DNA from: a virus
DNA length: 38,466 bases
Strand: one strand, 5' to 3'
IMG/VR virus record: IMGVR_UViG_3300042477_000554
Location: 1 to 38,466 of that record
In this document: piece by piece, positions 5,283 through 10,408 of the stretch
Layout: each line of letters starts with the position of its first letter
Numbering within the stretch: the first letter of the stretch is position 1
Notes under the pieces: generated by a model
What the model saw: the letters and a program-made list of their open reading frames with translations, nothing else
Told to the model about the DNA's origin: nothing
Database searches by the model: none
Made by a program: the position numbers and the translations under genes

Positions 5283-5416
5283 GAGACAATCGCTACTCTT
5301 TAGTTATTGCTGGTTATCGCCTAAGGGTGATCCGGGTAACTATTGAAGTAATGTCTCGTATTGAGGTTAAGCATTATGGAACAAAGCCCGGAGTAATATC
5401 CGGGCTTTTTCTTTTT
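5283..5416 (+). ncRNA. structured leader or small RNA 1
   Basis: An approximately 134-nt candidate transcript from the promoter at 5247-5276 to the terminator at 5383-5416. The bulk is closed by GAGACA (from 5283) / TGTCTC (about 5352-5357). Inside lie TAGTTA / TAACTA and, nested within it, a hairpin ATCGCC-TAAG-GGTGAT. It contains no convincing ORF. It ends at the base just before tRNA-Phe, so it may be a free small RNA, an attenuator for the tRNA operon, or a 5' leader cut off by RNase P. It matches no RNA family I can recall. Confidence 0.5.
5383..5416 (+). terminator. intrinsic terminator directly before tRNA-Phe
   Basis: Stem AAAGCCCGG (5383-5391) / CCGGGCTTT (5400-5408) with an 8-nt loop, followed by CTTTTT. 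The U-run ends at the first base of the tRNA. Confidence 0.8.
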
Positions 5417-5489
5417 GGAGCTATAGCAAAGACGGTCTATGCGTGGGACTGAAAATCCTGAGATCCTGGTTCGATACCAGGTGGCTCCA
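5417..5489 (+). tRNA. tRNA-Phe (GAA)
   Basis: Acceptor GGAGCTA / TGGCTCC, anticodon loop CTGAAAA, T-arm CCTGG-TTCGATA-CCAGG, discriminator A. CCA is not encoded, but C74 is. Confidence 0.95.
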
Positions 5490-5495
5490 CTGATT

Positions 5496-5579
5496 GGGAA
5501 CTGATAGTCGTTTTGGATACGGCAGCCGGACTGTAAATTCGGTCTCTTCGGGGGAGTGGTTCGAGTCCACCAGGTCCCA
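5496..5579 (+). tRNA. tRNA-Tyr (GTA)
   Basis: Anticodon loop CTGTAAA with stem CCGGA / TTCGG. It has a long variable arm as expected for bacterial Tyr, and one A-G mismatch in the acceptor stem. Discriminator A, then C. Confidence 0.93.
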
Positions 5580-5585
5580 CAACAT

Positions 5586-5679
5586 GGAAAGTGAAGCAGT
5601 GGCATTGGAGCCGCGACCGGTCTTGAAAACCGGGTGTCGGGTGATAAACTTGACTGGGGGTCGGGTCCTCCGCTTTCCG
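5586..5679 (+). tRNA. tRNA-Ser (TGA)
   Basis: Acceptor GGAAAGT / GCTTTCC, anticodon loop CTTGAAA with a perfect 5-bp stem, and a very long variable arm (94 nt in all). The T-loop GTCGGGT departs from the usual TTCGA form. Discriminator G followed by an encoded CCA. Confidence 0.88.
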
Positions 5680-5683
5680 CCAT

Positions 5684-5756
5684 ACATGAGTAGCTCAGTC
5701 GGTAGAGCTCTGGTCTCCAAAACCAGTGGTCGGAGGTTCGAACCCTTCCTCATGTG
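5684..5756 (+). tRNA. tRNA-Trp (CCA)
   Basis: Acceptor ACATGAG / CTCATGT, anticodon loop CTCCAAA, stem CTGGT / ACCAG. Discriminator G, then C. Confidence 0.95.
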
Positions 5757-5762
5757 CAAAAT

Positions 5763-5786
5763 GTTTCCCTCATTAATGAGGGAAAC
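5763..5786. other. perfect 24-bp palindrome after tRNA-Trp
   Basis: GTTTCCCTCATT followed by its exact complement. As RNA it makes a hairpin with almost no loop. There is no U-tract, so a processing or stability element is more likely than a terminator. Confidence 0.6.
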
Positions 5787-5806
5787 AAAGTATAACTATC
5801 TGAGCG

Positions 5807-5838
5807 TTATTTTACTTTAACGCCTGAAAGTAAAATAA
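5807..5838. other. 12-bp inverted repeat abutting tRNA-Cys
   Basis: TTATTTTACTTT (5807-5818) / AAAGTAAAATAA (5827-5838) with an 8-nt loop. It ends at the base before tRNA-Cys, so the hairpin would stack on the tRNA 5' end and may guide RNase P cutting. Confidence 0.6.
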
Positions 5839-5911
5839 GGTACCGTGGATGAGCGGTTTAGTCCTCAGTCTGCAAAACTCGAGTACGCGTGTTCGAATCA
5901 CGCCGGTACCT
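5839..5911 (+). tRNA. tRNA-Cys (GCA)
   Basis: Acceptor GGTACCG / CGGTACC, anticodon loop CTGCAAA. The anticodon stem has one C-C mismatch. Discriminator T, then C. Confidence 0.92.
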
Positions 5912-5916
5912 CTTCC

Positions 5917-6000
5917 GGAAAGTAAACCTACCTGGGTAGGAGCAGCCTGCTAAGCTGTCTGGTCGCAGTAGCGACTGTGGATCAGGGCCACTGCTTTCCG
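5917..6000 (+). tRNA. tRNA-Ser (GCT)
   Basis: Acceptor GGAAAGT / GCTTTCC is identical to that of tRNA-Ser(TGA). Anticodon loop CTGCTAA, long variable arm, discriminator G, then C. Confidence 0.93.
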
Positions 6001-6008
6001 CAACATAT

Positions 6009-6087
6009 GCCCTCTTGGCGAAATTTGGTAGACGCGCTAGACTTAGGATCTAGTCTTCGGGTGAGAGTTCGAGTCTCTCAGAGGGTA
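6009..6087 (+). tRNA. tRNA-Leu (TAG)
   Basis: Acceptor GCCCTCT / AGAGGGT, anticodon loop CTTAGGA with stem CTAGA / TCTAG. Discriminator A, with CCA encoded at 6088-6090. Confidence 0.93.
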
Positions 6088-6091
6088 CCAT

Positions 6092-6112
6092 GTGTTACTT
6101 TTATGTAACACG
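6092..6112 (+). other. spacer hairpin between the two Leu tRNAs
   Basis: GTGTTAC / GTAACAC with a TTTTAT loop, directly after the encoded CCA of tRNA-Leu(TAG). Confidence 0.55.
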
Positions 6113-6125
6113 TTTAACACATTGA

Positions 6126-6151
6126 TGAGATACAAAATTGGTTGTGTCTCA
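6126..6151 (+). other. 9-bp spacer hairpin upstream of tRNA-Leu (TAA)
   Basis: TGAGATACA (6126-6134) / TGTGTCTCA (6143-6151), all nine positions paired with one wobble, loop of 8. Confidence 0.55.
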
Positions 6152-6165
6152 CCGATGAGTTATAA

Positions 6166-6240
6166 ACTCCAGTGGCGAAACTGGTAAACGCAACAGACTT
6201 AAGATCTGTACCGCTGCCGGTTCGAGTCCGGCCTGGAGTA
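6166..6240 (+). tRNA. tRNA-Leu (TAA)
   Basis: Acceptor ACTCCAG / CTGGAGT, anticodon loop CTTAAGA with stem ACAGA / TCTGT, T-arm GCCGG-TTCGAGT-CCGGC. Discriminator A, then C. The variable arm is short for a leucine tRNA. Confidence 0.92.
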
Positions 6241-6279
6241 CAACATGTATAGAAAATCGAAAAAAGTTTGCATGTAGTG

Positions 6280-6309
6280 TTGCACATGTAAACTTTCTTT
6301 GTATATTTG
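6280..6309 (+). promoter_or_regulatory. second Bacteroidota-type vegetative promoter in the tRNA block
   Basis: TTG at 6280-6282, a 19-bp spacer, then TATATTTG at 6302-6309, with the same geometry as the promoter at 5247-5276. Start expected near 6316. Confidence 0.78.
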
Positions 6310-6315
6310 TAGCGC

Positions 6316-6471
6316 AAATGAGAAATATACAACATACGGCCCAGATGAATATTGTGCGCAAAGGCGATGAACCGTCTTGCCCGCAGGCTTGTTTTGTTGT
6401 ATCGATCATGTAATAGTTCATAACTGTCGAATACAAATAGGAGAAGCCTCGGGATAACACCGGGGCTTTTT
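6316..6471 (+). ncRNA. structured leader or small RNA 2
   Basis: An approximately 155-nt candidate transcript between a host-type promoter and an intrinsic terminator. Its central part is closed by ATACAACA / TGTTGTAT (8 bp, perfect, near 6327-6399). Smaller hairpins inside include GCC-CGCA-GGC. It shares the promoter-leader-terminator-tRNA arrangement with the leader at 5283-5416 but not its sequence. It could be a small RNA or an attenuator for the tRNAs from 6483 on. No known RNA family was recognised. Confidence 0.5.
6444..6471 (+). terminator. intrinsic terminator before tRNA-Pro
   Basis: AAGCCTCGG (6444-6452) / CCGGGGCTT (6460-6468), loop of 7, with a run of five T at 6467-6471. Confidence 0.8.
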
Positions 6472-6482
6472 CATTTTAACCC

Positions 6483-6555
6483 CGGGATGTAGTTCAGTTG
6501 GTAGAACGCGTGCTTTGGGAGCATGAGGTCGTAGGTTCGAGTCCTGCTATCCCGA
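6483..6555 (+). tRNA. tRNA-Pro (TGG)
   Basis: Acceptor CGGGATG / TATCCCG, anticodon loop TTTGGGA with stem CGTGC / GCATG. Discriminator A, then C. The C1-G72 start is typical of bacterial proline tRNA. Confidence 0.94.
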
Positions 6556-6605
6556 CTAACAGATACGGAATTGGCCGCCACAAACTGTAAAGAAAAGGGT
6601 CACTA

Positions 6606-6680
6606 GGGGTGCGGAGCTCGGTCCGGTCGAGCAGCTGCTTTGCAAGCAGAAGGTCGTGGGTTCAAATCCCACCCATTCCA
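6606..6680 (+). tRNA. tRNA-Ala (TGC)
   Basis: Anticodon loop TTTGCAA with stem CTGC / GCAG and T-arm GTGGG-TTCAAAT-CCCAC. The acceptor (GGGGTGC / CCATTCC) holds two G-T wobbles and one C-C mismatch. Discriminator A, then C. Confidence 0.9.
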
Positions 6681-6716
6681 CAAGTTGAAACAACTCCTGT
6701 AGTCCAGAAGCGGGAG

Positions 6717-6781
6717 GATGAGGAACGGTTAAAGGCCGTGTGCTATGCTGGGCGTAGTGTAAGTTCTGAAAAAGCCTCATC
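6717..6781 (+). other. tRNA-sized helix-closed spacer element 1
   Basis: GATGAGG (6717-6723) pairs perfectly with CCTCATC (6775-6781). Inside are CGG-TTAAAGG-CCG and CTATGC-TGG-GCGTAG. The total of 65 nt and the 7-bp closing stem imitate a tRNA, but no T-arm or anticodon loop is recognisable and the C74 found after true tRNAs is missing. It may be a decayed tRNA or a spacer RNA. Confidence 0.4.
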
Positions 6782-6793
6782 AGTGTTGATACT

Positions 6794-6867
6794 GCGAGTG
6801 TAGCTCAATTGGCTAGAGTACCTGCCTTCCAAGCAGGAAGTTGTGAGTTCGAGCCTCACCACTCGCT
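6794..6867 (+). tRNA. tRNA-Gly (TCC)
   Basis: Acceptor GCGAGTG / CACTCGC, anticodon loop CTTCCAA with stem CCTGC / GCAGG. Discriminator T, then C. Confidence 0.95.
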
Positions 6868-6872
6868 CTAAT

Positions 6873-6949
6873 GGTCTATGGGTCTGCTTGGTTGTGGACG
6901 CCTCCCTGTCACGGAGGATATCAGGTCGGTTCGACTCCGACATAGACCG
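6873..6949 (+). tRNA. tRNA-Asp (GTC)
   Basis: Acceptor GGTCTAT / ATAGACC, anticodon loop CTGTCAC with stem CTCC / GGAG, T-arm GTCGG-TTCGACT-CCGAC. Discriminator G, then C. Confidence 0.95.
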
Positions 6950-6953
6950 CAAT

Positions 6954-7026
6954 GGACTGTGAGCTCGGTTGGCTGAGCGGCACCCTGTTAAGGTGAGGGT
7001 CATAGGTTCGATTCCTATACAGTCCG
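6954..7026 (+). tRNA. tRNA-Asn (GTT)
   Basis: Acceptor GGACTGT / ACAGTCC, anticodon loop CTGTTAA, T-arm ATAGG-TTCGATT-CCTAT. Discriminator G, then C. Confidence 0.95.
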
Positions 7027-7033
7027 CAAACAT

Positions 7034-7105
7034 TGACATGTAGCTCAGAGGTAGAGCATCCGCCTGATACGCGGGAGGTCGTAGGTTCAATCCCTGCCAT
7101 GTCAA
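7034..7105 (+). tRNA. tRNA-Ile (GAT)
   Basis: Acceptor TGACATG / CATGTCA, anticodon loop CTGATAC with stem CCGC / GCGG. Discriminator A, then C. It reads AUC and AUU. Confidence 0.94.
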
Positions 7106-7112
7106 CTAAAAT

Positions 7113-7187
7113 AGGAGTATAGCTCAGTTGGTTCAGAGCACTTGCCTTACAAGCAAGATGTCCATGGTTCGAATCCATGTACTCCTA
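7113..7187 (+). tRNA. tRNA-Val (TAC)
   Basis: Acceptor AGGAGTA / TACTCCT, anticodon loop CTTACAA with stem CTTGC / GCAAG. Discriminator A, with CCA encoded at 7188-7190. Confidence 0.95.
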
Positions 7188-7193
7188 CCACGA

Positions 7194-7264
7194 AGATTAT
7201 GTACAACTTGTTTAAGATACGTAGGAAGAAGAAAAGCAGATCTAAGAGATCAGCATGATAATCT
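7194..7264 (+). other. tRNA-sized helix-closed spacer element 2
   Basis: AGATTAT (7194-7200) / ATAATCT (7258-7264) is a perfect 7-bp closure of a 71-nt segment that fills the gap between tRNA-Val (plus CCA) and tRNA-Lys to within 2-3 nt. Inside, a CAGAT / ATCAG arm carries a 7-nt loop CTAAGAG, but it sits near the 3' end. There is no T-loop. It may be a decayed or non-canonical tRNA. Confidence 0.4.
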
Positions 7265-7266
7265 AT

Positions 7267-7339
7267 TCCCTCGTAGCAAACCGGTTGTAGGCAGCAGACT
7301 TTTAATCTGCGGGGCTGGGTTCGACTCCCAGCGGGGGAA
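7267..7339 (+). tRNA. tRNA-Lys (TTT)
   Basis: Acceptor TCCCTCG / CGGGGGA, anticodon loop CTTTTAA with stem GCAGA / TCTGC. Discriminator A, then C. Confidence 0.95.
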
Positions 7340-7347
7340 CTGTAAGC

Positions 7348-7419
7348 GCCCCTGTAGCTCAATGGAAGAGCAAGAGACTTCTAAGCTCAAGGTTACCAGT
7401 TCGAGTCTGGTCAGGGGTT
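7348..7419 (+). tRNA. tRNA-Arg (TCT)
   Basis: Acceptor GCCCCTG / CAGGGGT, anticodon loop CTTCTAA. The anticodon stem is weak (GAG / CTC flanked by mismatches). Discriminator T, with CCA encoded at 7420-7422. Confidence 0.9.
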
Positions 7420-7428
7420 CCAAGTAAT

Positions 7429-7502
7429 AGGCCCTTAGCTCAGCTGGTCAGAGCAGTACTCTTATAAGGTAAAGGTCACTGGTTCAAACCCGGTAGGGCC
7501 TA
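7429..7502 (+). tRNA. tRNA-Ile (TAT)
   Basis: Acceptor AGGCCCT / AGGGCCT, anticodon loop CTTATAA. This reads AUA directly, unlike the lysidine-modified CAT tRNA used by most bacteria. Discriminator A, then C. Confidence 0.9.
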
Positions 7503-7510
7503 CAAAATAT

Positions 7511-7584
7511 AGCGGGGTGGACTGGAGTGGTTCCAGCTCGGTCTCATAAGCCGAACGACGTGGGTTCGAATCCCTCTCCCGCTA
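7511..7584 (+). tRNA. tRNA-Met (CAT), probably elongator
   Basis: Acceptor AGCGGGG / TCCCGCT, anticodon loop CTCATAA. It has no 1-72 mismatch and no three G-C pairs at the anticodon stem base, so it is not initiator-like. An Ile-2 identity is less likely because a TAT tRNA is present. Discriminator A, then C. Confidence 0.9.
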
Positions 7585-7587
7585 CAA

Positions 7588-7646
7588 ATGAGTGGTAATG
7601 ACGCCTGACAAAGGAGGGATATAGTACCAGGTTACCTCGCACTCAT
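7588..7646 (+). other. helix-closed spacer element 3
   Basis: ATGAGTG (7588-7594) / CACTCAT (7640-7646) closes a 59-nt segment that fills the gap between tRNA-Met and tRNA-Glu. A second helix GTAA / TTAC and a possible CCTG / CAGG with GAGG / CCTC crossing suggest a compact or pseudoknotted fold. It includes AAAGGAGG, complementary to the usual 16S rRNA 3' end. It is not a canonical tRNA. Confidence 0.4.
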
Positions 7647-7649
7647 TAT

Positions 7650-7722
7650 GTCCCGGTCATCTAGTGGTCCAGGATACTTCCCTTTCACGGAAGTCACACG
7701 GGTTCAAATCCCGTCCGGGATA
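7650..7722 (+). tRNA. tRNA-Glu (TTC)
   Basis: Acceptor GTCCCGG / CCGGGAT, anticodon loop CTTTCAC with stem CTTCC / GGAAG. Discriminator A, then C. Confidence 0.95.
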
Positions 7723-7730
7723 CAATATTA

Positions 7731-7804
7731 GCCCGAGTAGCTCAGCAGGTTAGAGCTACTGTTTTGTAAACAGAGGGTCGGCGGTTCGATTCCGTCCTCG
7801 GGCT
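7731..7804 (+). tRNA. tRNA-Thr (TGT)
   Basis: Acceptor GCCCGAG / CTCGGGC, anticodon loop TTTGTAA with stem CTGT / ACAG. Discriminator T, then C. Confidence 0.95.
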
Positions 7805-7806
7805 CT

Positions 7807-7879
7807 GTGGCCGTAGTTCAAATGGTGGAACGTCTGCTTGTGGCGCAGAAGGTTGCGGGTTCAAGTCTCGCCGGTCACC
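7807..7879 (+). tRNA. tRNA-His (GTG)
   Basis: Acceptor GTGGCCG / CGGTCAC, anticodon loop TTGTGGC with stem TCTGC / GCAGA. C73 is present, with CCA encoded at 7880-7882. Position -1 is T, not the G expected opposite C73. Confidence 0.93.
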
Positions 7880-7886
7880 CCAATTA

Positions 7887-7958
7887 GGCCCCGTGGCGCA
7901 GCGGAAGCGCTTCTGAATACGGATCAGATGGTCGGGAGTTCGAATCTCTCCGGGGTCT
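7887..7958 (+). tRNA. tRNA-Arg (ACG)
   Basis: Acceptor GGCCCCG / CGGGGTC, anticodon loop ATACGGA with stem TCTGA / TCAGA. It needs host TadA to convert A34 to inosine. Discriminator T, then C. Confidence 0.93.
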
Positions 7959-7967
7959 CTAAAATAA

Positions 7968-8038
7968 TGCCCGGTCGTCTAGCGGCAGGACATCTGGTTT
8001 TGGACCAGAGAACGGACGTTCGAATCGTTCCCGGGCAA
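7968..8038 (+). tRNA. tRNA-Gln (TTG)
   Basis: Acceptor TGCCCGG / CCGGGCA, anticodon loop TTTTGGA with stem TCTGG / CCAGA. Discriminator A, then C. It is the last tRNA of the block. Confidence 0.95.
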
Positions 8039-8045
8039 CAAAAAT

Positions 8046-8075
8046 TTGGCGAAGTGATGATAATTGCGTATATTA
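8046..8075 (+). promoter_or_regulatory. late promoter, copy 1 (tail-spike operon)
   Basis: TTG at 8046-8048, a 20-bp spacer ending AATTGCG, then TATATTA at 8069-8075. The ATG at 8095 lies only 19 bp beyond, leaving a very short leader. Confidence 0.7.
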
Positions 8076-8094
8076 AGATAAACACAGTTATCAC

Positions 8095-10068
8095 ATGGAC
8101 GTTGTAAATTTCCCCGCAATACTTGCTCAGTTTGGTTTACTAAAGAGCGGTGATATTGTAACAAAAGATGACCTGCTTCTTATCGGTAAGAAGGTAAACA
8201 ATCAACGTGACGGAAGCCAGTATCAAGAGCTTGCTATTACACTTGAGGAGCTTATGAAGCTTGCTTTCTGCAGTATCAGTTTGGAGAAACGAGTAGAATT
8301 TGGTCCTACAATTTTCTTTGATCATCCTACTGGAACAGGTGATACTGTTTTTGACACCATCAGTCCGGCTGTAAGAATTACCAGAGATCCTTTATGTGGA
8401 GCTGGATGTCTTTACAACTTGGCTGCAGGTGAAATATGTTGTAACGGTAGCACTACTCCAGGAGGATCTCCTGTAAATACAGAGTGGTTCTGGGTACAAA
8501 ATCCAGGTACATATGATTATACACAAGCTCCAAATGAGACTTATCGTCCTTTAATTGATGTTGCTCAAAATGACTGGCCTTGTGGAGGCATGGTCTGTGC
8601 TCCAGGTCTTCAGATGATCATGCACGATATGGTTACAGATGATTACTGGATCATTGATTTTCTTACATGGGAATCTGGCGGTGGCGGGGGATTTTCATGG
8701 AACAGACGCAAATTAACTATTCTCTGTGACGGATGCATTCATTTCGCTGATGGATCTGTACAATGTACAGCACCTGGTACACCGGCCATTAATGCCACAG
8801 ATCTTTATGTAGATCAAAACTTCGGTGATGATTCTACAGCTTTACCTAATCGTTTCGATCGTCCTTATAAAACTCTCAATGCTGCTTTAACTGCAGCTGT
8901 TGCTCCAGCTACTGTTTACGTTCGTCCCGGTACATACGAGGAGTTTGGCGTAAAACTCTTTAGCGGAGTAAACATGTACTTTGAACCAGGAGTTGTTTTA
9001 CGAAACACTATTCTTCAAGATACAGGTAGTGATGTGACAACAGGTATTTATGGGCACATGGATATGACAGAAGGTTCTTACATGAACCTTACTGGTGGAA
9101 GTAACATTAAGTGGGAATTCAACACAGTTAATACTACCAACACTTTCCTTGTATGTAATCCTGGTGCTGGAAAAACTCTTACTATAGATATTCATGGTAA
9201 GAGTGTAAACACCGCAGGTAACTTCGGTTTCGGAGCTACTTTCCGCGGAAGCACTTTCGGTACACTTACCATTGATGACTCCTTCCGTTCTTCTGCGATA
9301 CTCGCTACAATATTTTTCCGTTCTGGATCTGCTCAGTACAGCGGAAATGTTACAATCAACTGTCCTAAGATTTATCTGTCAGGAGCAGGAACAGCTAAGA
9401 GTGTTGTGATTGTAAATGAAGGTGTAACTGATGATGCCGTAGTAAATATCTACGGAGATCTGATCAACCTTAACTCCAATGTCGGTGCTTACAATGCGGG
9501 ATTATATTGCCGAAGAGGTAAAACCACTCTTTATGGTAATATCAACTATGAAGCAGATGGTGGTATTGGTGTAATCGTAGACGGTGGTTTCTTTGTAGGA
9601 ACCGGTTATGTAAAGATCTATGGTGACATCATCATGAAAAGACAAACTGCAGTATTTGCTTCTCATCGAGATGTACCTCTCTTTGTACAAGGAGGTTTCA
9701 TTAAAGGAGCAGATATAGGATCTTATGGAAAAGCTGTTGTAATTATCGGCGCAAGTTTACCAGGATTACCAGGTATGCCTAATGTATGGACTTACTTCAA
9801 AGATTGCCGTATTATCCAAATGGAAGTAGGTGCAGAGATTGTAAATCTTACCGGTAATGGACCTACAGATTACAAGATCTTAGCTTATAACACAGAGTTC
9901 CTTTATGACAAACCAGGTTTCCCGGATACAGTAGTATCTGCAGGTGGACCTCGTACACCAGGTTTTGTAAATTGTACATCCAATGCTGCACTAGGTGCGG
10001 GTATTACTGATCACTTTGTACCAAGCGGCTTTACAACAGTTCCAACCTTAATCATCCCAGAGTTCTAA
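8095..10068 (+). CDS. tail spike or fibre with right-handed beta-helix
   Basis: A 657-residue virion protein. The N-terminal quarter (1-95) is a helical and beta virion-attachment-like part. Residues 95-240 are rich in Cys, Trp and Gly. From about residue 245 the sequence LYVDQNFGDDS, FDRPYKTLNAAL and VYVRPGTYEE marks the entry of a pectate-lyase-like right-handed parallel beta-helix, as in many phage tailspikes, continuing as short repeating strands to about 560. Such spikes bind or cleave host surface glycans. No catalytic acid pair can be assigned by eye. First gene of the 8095-13958 operon, directly under a late promoter. Confidence 0.8.
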   Translation: MDVVNFPAILAQFGLLKSGDIVTKDDLLLIGKKVNNQRDGSQYQELAITLEELMKLAFCSISLEKRVEFGPTIFFDHPTGTGDTVFDTISPAVRITRDPLCGAGCLYNLAAGEICCNGSTTPGGSPVNTEWFWVQNPGTYDYTQAPNETYRPLIDVAQNDWPCGGMVCAPGLQMIMHDMVTDDYWIIDFLTWESGGGGGFSWNRRKLTILCDGCIHFADGSVQCTAPGTPAINATDLYVDQNFGDDSTALPNRFDRPYKTLNAALTAAVAPATVYVRPGTYEEFGVKLFSGVNMYFEPGVVLRNTILQDTGSDVTTGIYGHMDMTEGSYMNLTGGSNIKWEFNTVNTTNTFLVCNPGAGKTLTIDIHGKSVNTAGNFGFGATFRGSTFGTLTIDDSFRSSAILATIFFRSGSAQYSGNVTINCPKIYLSGAGTAKSVVIVNEGVTDDAVVNIYGDLINLNSNVGAYNAGLYCRRGKTTLYGNINYEADGGIGVIVDGGFFVGTGYVKIYGDIIMKRQTAVFASHRDVPLFVQGGFIKGADIGSYGKAVVIIGASLPGLPGMPNVWTYFKDCRIIQMEVGAEIVNLTGNGPTDYKILAYNTEFLYDKPGFPDTVVSAGGPRTPGFVNCTSNAALGAGITDHFVPSGFTTVPTLIIPEF

Positions 10069-10069
10069 T

Positions 10070-10408
10070 ATGAAGACAACAGCATACGGATCACTCAACC
10101 CCACTGCAGATCGTTTTATGACTGTAGCTTATACGCCTCAACAAGGTCCAACTAAGCTTGTGTACCTTAAGAGAGCAGATCTTAGCCAAGGGGATCAGAT
10201 CATCTATGATGATTTTGAAGCGCTATTTACCGGACACGCTAGTGTGGAGATTGCAAACACATCTGCAGGTATGGACATCGACTTTACTTCGAATGCCCAG
10301 CTTTTACCTACTCCAGCTTTGAGTCTTGACTACAACACAATGAGTATTGAAGATGAATCTGCTGTGTCATTGTTTATTAACCTTGTATCAATAACACCTG
10401 AAGCATGA
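10070..10408 (+). CDS. small virion-associated protein, unknown
   Basis: A 112-residue protein starting MKTTAYGSLNPTADRFMTVA. It is beta-rich with few charged residues and an acidic middle (YDDFEALFTGH), and has no cysteines. It sits 1 bp after the spike gene and overlaps the next fibre gene by 4 bp, so it is probably made with them and may be an adaptor or fibre chaperone. No family was recognised. Confidence 0.65.
   Translation: MKTTAYGSLNPTADRFMTVAYTPQQGPTKLVYLKRADLSQGDQIIYDDFEALFTGHASVEIANTSAGMDIDFTSNAQLLPTPALSLDYNTMSIEDESAVSLFINLVSITPEA

Noticed and set aside
5321-7427. Long ORFs on both strands within the tRNA block
   Set aside because: They run through tRNA genes and translate acceptor and T-arm sequence; peptides such as repeated SNRA/VGVEP fragments are artefacts.
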